From: Nitrosomonadales bacterium
Lineage (GTDB): Bacteria > Pseudomonadota > Gammaproteobacteria > Burkholderiales > Gallionellaceae
NCBI GenBank assembly: GCA_016716325.1
Contig: JADJWO010000001.1
Span: forward strand, 248,001 to 312,000
Direction: 5' to 3'
DNA length: 64,000 bases
Shown: positions 7,094 to 16,149 of the stretch, piece by piece
Layout of the letters: every line of letters starts with the position of its first letter
How positions within the stretch are numbered: position 1 is the stretch's first letter
Made by a program: the position numbers and the translations under genes
Notes under the pieces: model-generated
What the model was told of the DNA's origin: nothing
What the model saw: only the letters and a program-made list of their open reading frames with translations
Databases searched by the model: none

Positions 7094-9010
7094 TCAATCC
7101 TGCATTGCCATTTTACGTGCGCCGCCCAGCGTGAGCGGGCGGAACGGCCGTCCGTCGCCGCCGAAGAAGCGCGAGAATCCTTCGTAGTATTCCAGCCGCA
7201 ACGCCTGGATCGCGACGATCGCGCCTTCCAGCACCAGTATGAAAATATTGCCCAGCACCACGGTCATCCAGTATCCCGCGGTGTGCAGCATGCTGCCGAC
7301 GGTGAAGATGGCGATGGCCAGCGCCACATGGTTGAGGCTGAACGCCGCCAGCCGCAGGAACGACAGCGTGTTGGACACATAGGCCATGATCGCCTCGAAC
7401 CCTTCCACCAGTACGATCAGTATGCGCTCGCCGGTCGCGCTGTCGCGGTTGCGTTGCCAGGTGCGGATGAAGATGGCGGCAAGCGCCGCGCAGACCAGCA
7501 GCGGGACTGCGACGCCCGGCGGATCGCCGCCGGCCGCGCGCCAGGCGGCGGCCAGCAGGCCGGCATACAGCAGCAGCCCGGCCACGCCATGACTGTCCAG
7601 CAATGCATCGGCCAGCCGCCCGTCGACGATCCGGTTGTGGATGGTCAGCAGGGTGGACAGCGCGATGAAGCCGATGCCCCAGCCCAGCGCCACGCCCAGC
7701 ATCAGCATCGGGTCGCTCAGCGGTGACATCCACAGCGCCGGGATCACGCTTTCATAGCCGAACACGCTGCCGTACAGCGCGCCGAACAGGGACGAGCTGA
7801 GTCCGACCGCGATGACCAGCGGCGCATACTGGCCGAGGCGTTTGCGCAGCAGCAGGCCGGACAGGGCGATGACCGCGCCCTGCCCGAGGTCGCCGAACAT
7901 CATGCCGAACATCAGTACGAATGAGACCGCGAACAGGATGGTGGGATCGACCTCGCCGTAGCGCGGCACACCGTAGTTCAGCACCAGACTGGCGAACGGC
8001 TTCAGCCAGCGCTGGTGACTGATCAGCGAAGGCACCAGCATGAGCTCGTCCTGGCGCGGTGCGCGCGCAGCCAGCACGAAACGGTCGGGCAGCGTCTTTT
8101 CCAGCATCTGCTGCAGATGCGGCAACTGGCGCTCCGGTATCCAGCCGCTGACCGTGACCAGGTTGCCGCGCCCGCGCATCTGCATGGCCAGTTCCGCGTA
8201 GGGCGCGGCGCGCGCCAGCGTCTGCGCGGCATCGACCAGGCGCGCGTGGAAATCGGGGCGTGCGGCCAGTTCGCGCCGTTGCCGTTCTTCCTGCCGGGTC
8301 TGCTCGTCGATGCGCTTCAGGCGCCCGGCCAGTTCGCGGTGCACCTGAGCGGGCTGGCCGTGGAATTCCGCCGGGATGTCCATCGCGCGCCAGCCGGCTG
8401 CCTGTAGCACGTTCTCGATGCCGCCAGCCTGTCCGCCGGCGCCGGCGATGATCAGGTGGATCAGTTCCGCGCTGGTGAAGAAACGGATGGCGACATAGCC
8501 GGCCAGTTTGAGCGCCTCTTCGAAGCGCTGGAAGTTGGCCAGCGGCAACGTGCCGACGCGGACATCCAGCAAGCCTTCCTTTTTCTGCAGCCGGGTCAGG
8601 TCGATGTTGAGCCCGGCGAACTGGTCGAGCGCGCGCAGCAGTTGTCCGGTATGGCGGTGTTCGTCGCGCAGCTTGCGCATGCGTTCCTGCTCGTCCGAGC
8701 ATTGCGCCCAGACCTGCCTGAGCCAGATGCTCAGTTCGTCCAGTTGCGCCAGGGTGACCTGCTGCATCGGCGTACTGATCTCCAGCGGGGCGGCGATCGC
8801 GAAATGATCGAGTATCTTGTCCAGCCGCGAGCGGTTCTCTTCGTAGGCGCGGCGATAGTTTTCGCCGGGCAGCTCCGGCAGGTTCTCCGGGATCACCTCG
8901 GCGAACTCCGGGGCGAAGCTGCCGAAGTTGGCCAGCAGCAGGGCGGCCTGCGGCGCGTCGTCCTTGAGCAGGCTGAGGCTGATGCGTTGCATGGGTTGCG
9001 GCTTGAACAT
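7094..9010 (-). CDS. atpI: V/A-type ATPase subunit I (membrane stator, a-subunit homologue)
   Basis: A 638-residue protein. The N-terminal 330 residues are soluble with coiled-coil stretches; the C-terminal half has about seven membrane segments. The essential stator arginine is recognisable as Arg553 in SFLRLAAFSLNHVAL, matching the YLRLWALSLAH element of eukaryotic subunit a. It forms the two ion half-channels against the K ring. A short gap (29 bp) separates it from K. Confidence 0.94.
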   Translation of the reverse strand: MFKPQPMQRISLSLLKDDAPQAALLLANFGSFAPEFAEVIPENLPELPGENYRRAYEENRSRLDKILDHFAIAAPLEISTPMQQVTLAQLDELSIWLRQVWAQCSDEQERMRKLRDEHRHTGQLLRALDQFAGLNIDLTRLQKKEGLLDVRVGTLPLANFQRFEEALKLAGYVAIRFFTSAELIHLIIAGAGGQAGGIENVLQAAGWRAMDIPAEFHGQPAQVHRELAGRLKRIDEQTRQEERQRRELAARPDFHARLVDAAQTLARAAPYAELAMQMRGRGNLVTVSGWIPERQLPHLQQMLEKTLPDRFVLAARAPRQDELMLVPSLISHQRWLKPFASLVLNYGVPRYGEVDPTILFAVSFVLMFGMMFGDLGQGAVIALSGLLLRKRLGQYAPLVIAVGLSSSLFGALYGSVFGYESVIPALWMSPLSDPMLMLGVALGWGIGFIALSTLLTIHNRIVDGRLADALLDSHGVAGLLLYAGLLAAAWRAAGGDPPGVAVPLLVCAALAAIFIRTWQRNRDSATGERILIVLVEGFEAIMAYVSNTLSFLRLAAFSLNHVALAIAIFTVGSMLHTAGYWMTVVLGNIFILVLEGAIVAIQALRLEYYEGFSRFFGGDGRPFRPLTLGGARKMAMQD

Positions 9011-9020
9011 CGCGCGCTCC

Positions 9021-10073
9021 CTATACCAGTTCCGCTTCAGCGTCTTCGGGCAGTTGCAGGCCCAGCGCGGCGCGTATCAGGTGGGGCGCGAGATGCAGGT
9101 TGCGGCCGCGGATGATGGCGCGCAGCCGGCGCAGGTCGCGTTCACGCAACACCATGTAGGCCAGCGCGCGCGCCACGTTGAACGAACTGTGATGCAGCAC
9201 GTTGCCGGCGATGCGCCAGGTTTCGAATTCCAGCCGCAGCGTCACTTCGGTGTTGTTGCGCGTGCCTTCCAGCAGCGTGTCGTAGGGTCGCGGCAGGTTG
9301 CCGATGGCTTCCTCGAAATTGGCGCGTTGCGCCAGTTGCTGCAATTGCGCCGCAGGGAGGCGCTGGCTGGCCGGGATCAGCAGGTAGTAGGCCTGGGCCG
9401 GCGGCAGGCTGTACGCGAAGCGGTAGCGCAACAGCCAGACCAGGTTCACGCGGTCGATGATGCTGCCGATGATGCCGCGCAGCAGTTGGCCGGACAGGTT
9501 GCCGATGTCGTTGCCGCGCCGCGCCAACCCGGCGAAATAGCGGCGGTCGATGGCGGCGTCGAGCGCGAACAGCGCCTCGCCCTGATCGAGCAGGTGCCGC
9601 GCCTGGTGCGCGATGTCGGCATAAGGGGTGCGCTCCAGCCTGCGCATCAGTTCCGCAGGGTTGTCGCTCTGCAGCAGTTCGGCGGTGGGCAGGCGGGTGA
9701 AATTGCCCATGTCCAGCAGCTTCTTCTCGATGGCCTGTTGCGGTTGGCCGGACATCTTGCCGCGGATGATCGCCTTGAGGTTGCTCAGTTCGAAGCGGTG
9801 CGCCCAGTAGCCGAGCAGGTCGCGCGACGACCCGGACAGGGGGCGGATCAGCAGCGCCAGCTCCCGCAGCAGGATGGTGACGTTGCTCTGGTCCAGGTCG
9901 CCGGCATACTGGATGGCGACGGCGTCCCGGCCCGCTTCCGTCGTGCCCGTCCCGTCAGGCGGGCGGGAATCGGCGGGCAGCTCGATCAGGGCATGGATCC
10001 GCGCGGGATCGAGCAGTTTTTCCTCGAGCATGCTGACGCGGGTGTGCAGGTAAGCGAGGTCGGCAGCGTTCAT
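9021..10073 (-). CDS. atpC: V/A-type ATPase subunit C (rotor collar, d-like)
   Basis: A 350-residue, mostly helical protein starting MNAADLAYLHTRVSMLEEKL, with LRGIIGSIIDRVNLVWLLRYRF and VLRERDLRRLRAIIRGRNLHL, the repeated LK/RxIIRG elements of the AC39/subunit d family. It caps the membrane rotor ring and receives the D-F shaft. Length matches the family (about 330-350). Start overlaps the preceding gene (ATGA). Confidence 0.9.
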   Translation of the reverse strand: MNAADLAYLHTRVSMLEEKLLDPARIHALIELPADSRPPDGTGTTEAGRDAVAIQYAGDLDQSNVTILLRELALLIRPLSGSSRDLLGYWAHRFELSNLKAIIRGKMSGQPQQAIEKKLLDMGNFTRLPTAELLQSDNPAELMRRLERTPYADIAHQARHLLDQGEALFALDAAIDRRYFAGLARRGNDIGNLSGQLLRGIIGSIIDRVNLVWLLRYRFAYSLPPAQAYYLLIPASQRLPAAQLQQLAQRANFEEAIGNLPRPYDTLLEGTRNNTEVTLRLEFETWRIAGNVLHHSSFNVARALAYMVLRERDLRRLRAIIRGRNLHLAPHLIRAALGLQLPEDAEAELV

Positions 10074-10399
10074 GGCAGGTTCTTCTCGTCCCCGACCAGC
10101 AGCGCGACGGCGGCATCCGTCGCCTGTTGCCGGTTCCGTTCCGCGGCCTGCCGCAATGCGGCGGAGCGTTCGCCATGGCGGCGCTTCAGTTCGGCGATGG
10201 TCTGTTGCGAGCGTTGTTCGGCCTGATTGCGGAAGGTGGCGTGGATATCGGCGACGCGTGCGGCATGATGCTGCTCGGCGAGCTGCGAGTCATGTTGCGC
10301 CTGCTCGATGATGGCGCGGCGCTCCGCGTCGGCGCGCGCGATGACCTGTTCGGCCTTCGTTTCGGCCTCCAGCAAGCGCTTGAGCGTCTCGTCCGCCAT
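10070..10399 (-). CDS. V/A-type ATPase small coiled-coil subunit (G/H-like)
   Basis: A 109-residue, highly charged, nearly all-helical protein (LKRLLEAETKAEQVIARADAERRAIIEQ... FRNQAEQRSQQTIAELKRRHGER). Size, composition and operon position fit the G/H subunit that pairs with E to form the peripheral stalk. It is the first gene of the operon, about 80 bp downstream of the efflux permease gene on the same strand, so its promoter is in or before that gap. Confidence 0.8.
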   Translation of the reverse strand: MADETLKRLLEAETKAEQVIARADAERRAIIEQAQHDSQLAEQHHAARVADIHATFRNQAEQRSQQTIAELKRRHGERSAALRQAAERNRQQATDAAVALLVGDEKNLP

Positions 10400-10480
10400 G
10401 CCTGTCCTCCTCGTGAAAGTTCCGGTCGGTAGCGTCCCTTACAGGATACCGCGTTCGCAGCCGGCAATCCATCTCGGCGG

Positions 10481-11701
10481 CTACTGGTAGCGCAATGCCT
10501 CGATCGGGTCGAGTTGCGCGGCTTTCCTCGCCGGGTAGAAACCGAAGAAGATGCCCACCGTCGCGGCCACGCCGAACGCGACCACCACCGACATGAACGA
10601 GACGATGACCAGCATGCCGGCCAGTCGCTCGACCAGCAGCGCGCCGGCGACGCCGAGCAGCAGGCCGATGAAGCAGCCGACCACCGAGATGATGATGGCT
10701 TCCAGCAGGAATTGCATCAGGATGTCCTGCTCGCGCGCGCCGATGGCCATGCGGATACCGATCTCGCGGGTGCGCTCGGTGACCGAGACCAGCATGATGT
10801 TCATGATGCCGATGCCGCCGACCAGCAGCGACACCGAGGCGATCGCGCCGAGCAGCAGCGACATGATGCGTGTGCTTTCCGCCGCGGATTCGGCGACGGC
10901 GGTCAGGTTGCGCAGGTAGAAATCGTCGTCCATGCCGTCGCGCAGCCGGTGACGCTGGCGCAGCAGGGCGGTCATTTCCTTTTCGACGGCGGGCATGATC
11001 TCCTGCGTGGCGGTCTGCGCCATGATCATGCGCACCGAGCCGGGGAACTCGGCGCCGAACACCTGGCGCTGCGCGGTGGTGAGCGGGATGATGAGCGTGT
11101 CGTCCTGGTCGCGCCCGTCCATGCTCTGCCCCTTGGGGCCCAGCGTACCGAGTATCACGAACGGGCTTTGCCGGATGCGGATGGTCTTGCCGACCGGATT
11201 CTCGTCGCCGAACAGGTTCTCAGCGGCGGTCCGGCCGATCAGCGCGACGCGCGTGGCGGAACGCACGTCCGAATCGGTGAAGGCGGCTCCCGATGCGATG
11301 GTCCAGGAGCGCGCATCCAGATAACCCGGCGTGGTGCCGATGATGGAGGTGTTCCAGTTGTTCGCGCCGTAGACGACCTGCGCGCTGCCGGGATGGATGG
11401 GCGCGACGGACTGCATGCCGGGCAGTTCGGCGATGGCCGCGGCGTCCTCGACGGTCAGGGTGTGCGCGCCGCCGCTGCCGGAGCGCACGCCGCTGCTGGA
11501 GGTGTGGCCGGCCAGCAGGATGAACAGGTTGCTGCCCATCGCGGAGATGCTCTGCTTGATCGCGTATTGCGCGCCCTGTCCGATGGACATCATCAGCACC
11601 ACCGCGCCGACGCCGATCACCATGCCGAGCATGGTGAGAAAAGTGCGCAGGCGGTTCGCGCCCATCGCGCGCCAGGCTTCACCGAGCATCGCGAAGATCA
11701 T
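10481..11701 (-). CDS. macB: MacB-type ABC transporter permease
   Basis: A 406-residue MacB/FtsX-type permease: one N-terminal membrane segment (RLRTFLTMLGMVIGVGAVVLMMSIG), a large periplasmic domain (about 50-270), then three C-terminal membrane segments starting with SLLVGGIGIMNIMLVSVTERTREIGIRMAIGA, the family signature. In E. coli this domain is fused to the ATPase; here it is a separate gene. A repeat element (11719-11888) separates it from the ATPase gene. The start is ATG at 11701. Confidence 0.93.
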   Translation of the reverse strand: MIFAMLGEAWRAMGANRLRTFLTMLGMVIGVGAVVLMMSIGQGAQYAIKQSISAMGSNLFILLAGHTSSSGVRSGSGGAHTLTVEDAAAIAELPGMQSVAPIHPGSAQVVYGANNWNTSIIGTTPGYLDARSWTIASGAAFTDSDVRSATRVALIGRTAAENLFGDENPVGKTIRIRQSPFVILGTLGPKGQSMDGRDQDDTLIIPLTTAQRQVFGAEFPGSVRMIMAQTATQEIMPAVEKEMTALLRQRHRLRDGMDDDFYLRNLTAVAESAAESTRIMSLLLGAIASVSLLVGGIGIMNIMLVSVTERTREIGIRMAIGAREQDILMQFLLEAIIISVVGCFIGLLLGVAGALLVERLAGMLVIVSFMSVVVAFGVAATVGIFFGFYPARKAAQLDPIEALRYQ

Positions 11702-11718
11702 GCGAAAACCTCATTTGA

Positions 11719-11888
11719 ACCACGAAGAACACGAAGGCCACGAAGAAGAACACATGGTTTTGTCAAACAGGAATGGTCTTGCAGGCGAGTGTCCAGCATC
11801 ATACGGTTACATGATTCGGGATTGGCAGGGATATCGCTGAAGAGCGATAACTCGCAAAAACCTTCGTGATCTTCGTGTTCTTCGTGGT
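11719..11888. repeat. MITE-like inverted-repeat element with CACGAAG arms
   Basis: Arms of 27 bp (11719-11745 and 11862-11888) are inverted copies differing at two positions. Each is built from CACGAAG-like heptads. The 116-bp centre holds no gene. Such elements translate to spurious [13 protein letters not shown] peptides and are mobile in other genomes. It lies between two genes of one operon. Confidence 0.75.
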
Positions 11889-11906
11889 GAATAAGTTTTT
11901 TCCGGA

Positions 11907-12614
11907 TCATGCTGCGTGCTCCAGTTGCGGTGTCGGCTGGTCGCTGACGATGCGCCCGTCGAGGAAATGTACCTGCCGTTGCGCATGCCGCGCGATGTCG
12001 GCCTCGTGGGTGACCAGCACGATGGTGATGCCCTCGCGGTTGAGCGCGTCGAACACGCCCATGATCTCCTCGCCGGTGTGGCTGTCGAGGTTGCCGGTGG
12101 GTTCGTCGGCAAGGATCAGGCGCGGATGGTTGACCAGTGCGCGGGCGATGGCGACGCGCTGCTGTTGCCCGCCTGAGATCTTGTTCGGCATGGCCTCGAA
12201 ATAGTTTTCCAGCCCGACCCTGGAAAGCAGGTCGCGCGCACGCCGCTGGCGCTCGGCGCGTTCCACGCCGCAATAGATCAGCGGCAGCGCGACGTTGTCC
12301 TGCAGCGACATGCGCGGCAGCAGGTTGAAGCCCTGGAACACGAAGCCGATGGTGCGGTTGCGCAACGCGGCCAGTTCGTTTCTGCCCAGTCCCGCGACAT
12401 CGCGGCCGTCCAGTTCATAGCGTCCGGCGCTCGGCTCGTCGAGGCAGCCGAGGATGTTCATGAAAGTGGATTTTCCGGAACCGGACGGGCCCATGATCGC
12501 GACAAATTCGCCGGTGGCGATGGTCAGGCTGACATCCTTCAGCGCCGGGAACGGCCCGGCGGAGGTCTCGTAGGATTTGTGCAAGCCTTCGATGCGGATG
12601 ACGGCGTTGCCCAT
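11907..12614 (-). CDS. macB: MacB-type ABC transporter ATPase
   Basis: A 235-residue ABC ATPase of the LolD/MacB class. Walker A is GPSGSGKST, the signature [15 protein letters not shown], and Walker [14 protein letters not shown], followed by the H-loop [12 protein letters not shown]. It powers a mechanotransmission-type exporter with the separate permease, the periplasmic adaptor and the TolC-like channel encoded around it. Its ATG overlaps the stop of the adaptor gene by one base (TGATG). Confidence 0.95.
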   Translation of the reverse strand: MGNAVIRIEGLHKSYETSAGPFPALKDVSLTIATGEFVAIMGPSGSGKSTFMNILGCLDEPSAGRYELDGRDVAGLGRNELAALRNRTIGFVFQGFNLLPRMSLQDNVALPLIYCGVERAERQRRARDLLSRVGLENYFEAMPNKISGGQQQRVAIARALVNHPRLILADEPTGNLDSHTGEEIMGVFDALNREGITIVLVTHEADIARHAQRQVHFLDGRIVSDQPTPQLEHAA

Positions 12615-13795
12615 CAGAACCTCATGCGCATCGGCGGCGTGCTGCTGCCGGCCGCGCCGTTCGTCGCCTGTGCGTCGCCGACCACGACCCGGTCGCCGGG
12701 TTGGAGCGCGCCGCCGGAGACTTCGGTGCTGCGGTTGTCGGTGATGCCGAGCGTCACGCCGACCGGCTCCGGTACATCGCGTTTCAGCACGTACACCTTG
12801 CCGGTGAAGACATCGGATCCCTGTTTCGCACCGCTGGCCCTGGCCGGCGCATCGCCGCGCTTGCCGCCGTTGGCCGGCTTGTAGCGCAGCGCGGCGTTGG
12901 GCACCAGCAGCACGTCCTTGCGTTCCGCCACGGTGATGCTGACATAGGCGGTCATGCCGGGCATCAGGATCTGTCCGGGATTGTCCACGTCGATCACCAC
13001 GTCGTAGGTGACGACGTTCTGCTGCGTGGTCGGGTTCAGCCGCACCTGGCGGACCTTGCCCTGGAAGCCGCGGTCGGGAAAGGCGTCCACGTTGAAGCGC
13101 GCGGTCTGGCCGACGCGGATGTTGCCGATGTCCGCCTCGGCGAAGTTCGCGTCGATCTGCATCCGGGAAAGATCCTGCGCGATCTTGAACAGCGTCGGCG
13201 TCTGCAGGCTGGCGGCTACGGTCTGGCCGACATCCACCGCGCGATCCACCACCACGCCGGACACCGGCGAGCGGATCACCGAGTAGGCGAGGTTGGCCCC
13301 GTCCTTTTCCACCGCCGCACGGGCCAGTTGCAACTGCGCTTCGGCAGCCTTGCGCGCCTGCACGGCGGTATCGAGTTCCTGGCGCGACACGTATTCCTGC
13401 GCGTACAGGTCGCGCATGCGCTTCTCGTTGGCAGTGGCCAGTTCCAGCGAGGCGGCGGCGCCCAGCACGCTGGCCCGGCTCTGCTTCTGCTGTGCGGCGA
13501 GCAGCGCGTCGTCCAGTTCGAGCAGCACCTGACCCTGTTCGACCTTGCTGTTGAAATCGACGTAGAGTTTCTTCACCGTGCCCGATACCTGGGTGCCGAC
13601 ATTCACCAGCGATACCGGATTGATCGTGCCGTTGGCCGAGACCGTCTGGGTGAGGCCGCCTTTCGCGACCGTCTCGAGGCGATATTGCTGTTCCGGTGCG
13701 GCGGGCACGAACTGGCGGTAGGCGACGAAGCCCGAGCCAAGCACGGCGGCGGCGATCAGGGAGAGGGCGACGGGGGAGCGCAACAGATTATTCAT
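12614..13795 (-). CDS. macA: MacA-like periplasmic adaptor (membrane fusion protein)
   Basis: A 393-residue membrane-fusion protein with an uncleaved N-terminal anchor (SPVALSLIAAAVLGSGFVAYR). The split biotinyl-lipoyl domain flanks a helical hairpin (VNVGTQVSGTVKKLYVDFNSKVEQGQ ... NLAYSVIRSPVSGVVVDRAVDVGQTV), and a beta-barrel domain with MTAYVSITVAER follows. It would bridge the inner-membrane MacB pump and the TolC-like channel. The start overlaps the stop of the tolC-like gene (ATGA). Substrate is unknown: macrolides, peptides or siderophores are all possible for this family. Confidence 0.92.
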   Translation of the reverse strand: MNNLLRSPVALSLIAAAVLGSGFVAYRQFVPAAPEQQYRLETVAKGGLTQTVSANGTINPVSLVNVGTQVSGTVKKLYVDFNSKVEQGQVLLELDDALLAAQQKQSRASVLGAAASLELATANEKRMRDLYAQEYVSRQELDTAVQARKAAEAQLQLARAAVEKDGANLAYSVIRSPVSGVVVDRAVDVGQTVAASLQTPTLFKIAQDLSRMQIDANFAEADIGNIRVGQTARFNVDAFPDRGFQGKVRQVRLNPTTQQNVVTYDVVIDVDNPGQILMPGMTAYVSITVAERKDVLLVPNAALRYKPANGGKRGDAPARASGAKQGSDVFTGKVYVLKRDVPEPVGVTLGITDNRSTEVSGGALQPGDRVVVGDAQATNGAAGSSTPPMRMRF

Positions 13796-15342
13796 GGCAG
13801 TTCTTTCTTCGATGCGGTCGGCTTCGATACGCCCGGTCTCGATACGTCAGGTGTCAGGGTTTGCAACAGGTCGGCATCGAGGTTGCCCATCGCCTGCGCC
13901 AGCGTGGCGCGGCTGACGTTCCAGTCGAGCAGCGACTGGACGCGCTGTTGCCGGGCGGAGGCCAGCGCGCTCTGCGCGTTCAGCACATCCAGCATGTTGC
14001 CGACGCCGGCCTGGTAGCGTCCCCGCGCGACACGCTCCGACTGTTCGGCGCTGTCCAGCAGGTCGGCCGTGGTGCGCAGCGATTGCGTCGCGGTGACCAG
14101 GCTCTGGTAGGCGTTCCACACGTCCAGCGCGACCTGCAGGCGCACGCGTTCCAGTTGTGCCTGGCGCGCTTCCACCTGTGCCTCGGCGGCGCGGATGCGG
14201 TAGGTCGGCGCGTAGCCGGAGAACAGCGGCACGCTGACGTTGATCCCGACCGACGAGCCGCGCGAAGTGAGGCCGGCGCTGTTGTTCCGGTTGGTCGAGG
14301 CGCTCAGCGAGAGAGAGGGTTTGCCTGCCGCGCGCGCCGCTTCCGCGCCGGCCTCGGCGGCCTTCACCTGCGCCTCGGCGGCGATCAGGTCGGGGCGCTG
14401 GCGCCGGGCGGCCTCGATCAGCGCGTCCACGTCGCGCTCAAAGTTTATGAGTGTTTCCCCGCTTGGGGAAACATCGTTTGCCCCCTCTCCCGCCAGAATT
14501 GATAATTGCTTTTCTCGCTCGCTTCCTCGCCCGCTTGCGGGAGAGGATTGAGGAGAGGGGATTACCGGGAGAGGGTTGGGGAGAGGGTAAGCCAGTGTCA
14601 CGCTGCGGTTCGCGTCCAGTCCGATGGTGTTGGCCAGCGCGCCCCCGGCTTTCTTCAGGTTGCCTTCGGCGGTGATGCGGTTCAGCGTGGCCTGCGACCA
14701 TGCGGTCCGGGCCTGCAACTTGTCGGCCGGGGTCGCGCTGCCGGCAACATAACGCGCCTCGGCGGCGGCGAAGCTCTGTTGCGCGGCCTGCTCTGCGCTG
14801 CGCGCGGCGTCCAGCGCGGCCTGCGTCGCCTGCGCCTGGTAGAAGGCCTGCACCGCGGCGAGGAACACCGCCTGCACGGTGCCGTCCTGCGACGCACTGG
14901 CTGCCGCGAGCAACTGGCGTGAGCTTTCCAGCGCGGCGGCACGCGAACCGAAGTCGTACAGCAGATAGGACAGCGTCAGGCCGAAGCTGCGTTGCGAAGT
15001 GCCCGGCGAATCGCGGTTGCCGGAAGCGCTCAGGCTCAGGCTGGGCAGGTAGCTTCCCTTGCTCACGCCGAGCTGCGCCGCCTGCACCCGCGCACTCGCC
15101 CATACCTCGCGGGTCTGCGGATTGCCGCACAGCGCCAGGTTGACCACGTCGGACAGGTTCAGCGCATGATCCGGCAGCGCTTCGGCGCACGGGTCGCCGA
15201 TCGCGCCGCCCAGCCGCAATGCCGGCCTGAGCGGCAGCGCCTCCTCGGTGTCGAGCGGATCGGAGGTTTCGGCGGACAGCGCGGAACCGCTCCACAGGAA
15301 GAGCAGGGCAGGGATCGCGCAGCGGTGCAGGTGACGGTGCAT
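13792..15342 (-). CDS. TolC-family outer-membrane channel with an in-frame repeat insertion
   Basis: A 516-residue TolC/OEP-family protein: signal peptide (CAIPALLFLWSGSALSAE), then two outer-membrane efflux repeats, each with long helices (for example LPSLSLSASGNRDSPG and SLSLSASTNRNNSAGL at equivalent positions). Residues about 251-291 are not TolC-like: they are translated CTCTCCC-type repeat (NPLPVIPSPQSSPASGRG) inserted at the junction between the two halves without breaking the frame. It is the first gene of the efflux operon. Confidence 0.9.
   Translation of the reverse strand: MHRHLHRCAIPALLFLWSGSALSAETSDPLDTEEALPLRPALRLGGAIGDPCAEALPDHALNLSDVVNLALCGNPQTREVWASARVQAAQLGVSKGSYLPSLSLSASGNRDSPGTSQRSFGLTLSYLLYDFGSRAAALESSRQLLAAASASQDGTVQAVFLAAVQAFYQAQATQAALDAARSAEQAAQQSFAAAEARYVAGSATPADKLQARTAWSQATLNRITAEGNLKKAGGALANTIGLDANRSVTLAYPLPNPLPVIPSPQSSPASGRGSEREKQLSILAGEGANDVSPSGETLINFERDVDALIEAARRQRPDLIAAEAQVKAAEAGAEAARAAGKPSLSLSASTNRNNSAGLTSRGSSVGINVSVPLFSGYAPTYRIRAAEAQVEARQAQLERVRLQVALDVWNAYQSLVTATQSLRTTADLLDSAEQSERVARGRYQAGVGNMLDVLNAQSALASARQQRVQSLLDWNVSRATLAQAMGNLDADLLQTLTPDVSRPGVSKPTASKKELP
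14480..14592. repeat. CTCTCCCGC-type repeat inserted in the tolC-like gene
   Basis: This is a composite of three or four degenerate CTCTCCCG / CGGGAGAG units. It closely resembles bases 3070-3182 in the ATPase operon, including the run GGATTGAGGAGAGGG and the end GAGGGTAAGC. It adds about 40 codons to the host gene and contains no stop in that frame. Confidence 0.8.
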
Positions 15343-15525
15343 TGGGTAGCGAACGTGTCGATGATGGTGCCAAGTATCGGCGATTCGTCCTGTGCGGACA
15401 ACGCCTGTATTGTAAGGAATTGTTTTCGGGTCGCGTGGCGGGCAGCTATGGTAAAGTTTCGCGGTATTTGTATCGTCGGCGTTTTGAAATTTCCGCATGG
15501 GCTCACCGTGAACAGCTTGCCATCC

Positions 15526-16149
15526 ATGGATCTCCCGTTGCGCGACCGTTCGCTGGTCGTGGGACTGGTGGTGTTCGCGCATGTCGTGCTGTTGTCGGCA
15601 TGGCCGACATTGCCCGGCGTGGCCAGGCATATCCATCGCGAATTGTCGGTCAGCTTCGTGTTGCCGGAAGTCCCCCGCACGGTGGAAGTGGAACCCGAGC
15701 CGCAGCCGGCGGCAAAGCCGGAGCCGATGGAACGGCAGCGGATCAGGCCGGTGCCGCGAGTCGAGAGGCCGGCAGCAGCTGCGGAACAGGCCGAACCGCC
15801 ATTACCGATGGCGGATAGCGCGCCGCCGCAACCGGCGGATGCCATGCCCGGCCTGCCCGACCGCGAGCCGGATTACCGCGCGGCTTACCTCAATAATCCT
15901 GCGCCGGCCTATCCGATAGTGGCGCGGCGCATGGGCTGGCGGGGCAAGGTGGTGCTGCGCGTCGAGGTGCTGGCGAACGGCTTGCCGGGGCAGGTCAGCC
16001 TGCAACAGGGCAGCGGGCACGAAGCATTGGATAACGCGGCGCTCCAGGCGGTGCGCAACTGGCGTTTCGTTGCGGCGCGGCAGGGTGGATCGCCTGTCGC
16101 CCGGCAGGTACTGGTGCCGATCACATTTGACTTGAAAGAAACCGAATGA
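15526..16149 (+). CDS. tonB: TonB family energy-transducing protein
   Basis: A 207-residue TonB: short cytoplasmic head (MDLPLRDRS), one membrane anchor (LVVGLVVFAHVVLLSAWP), a Pro/Glu/Arg-rich periplasmic spacer (VEVEPEPQPAAKPEPMERQ) and a C-terminal TonB domain (YPIVARRMGWRGKVVLRVEV ... ALQAVRNWRFVAAR). It transmits proton-motive force to outer-membrane receptors. An upstream in-frame GTG at 15508 is an alternative start; neither has a strong ribosome-binding site. The stop overlaps exbB (ATGA). It is divergent from the efflux operon. Confidence 0.93.
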   Translation: MDLPLRDRSLVVGLVVFAHVVLLSAWPTLPGVARHIHRELSVSFVLPEVPRTVEVEPEPQPAAKPEPMERQRIRPVPRVERPAAAAEQAEPPLPMADSAPPQPADAMPGLPDREPDYRAAYLNNPAPAYPIVARRMGWRGKVVLRVEVLANGLPGQVSLQQGSGHEALDNAALQAVRNWRFVAARQGGSPVARQVLVPITFDLKETE

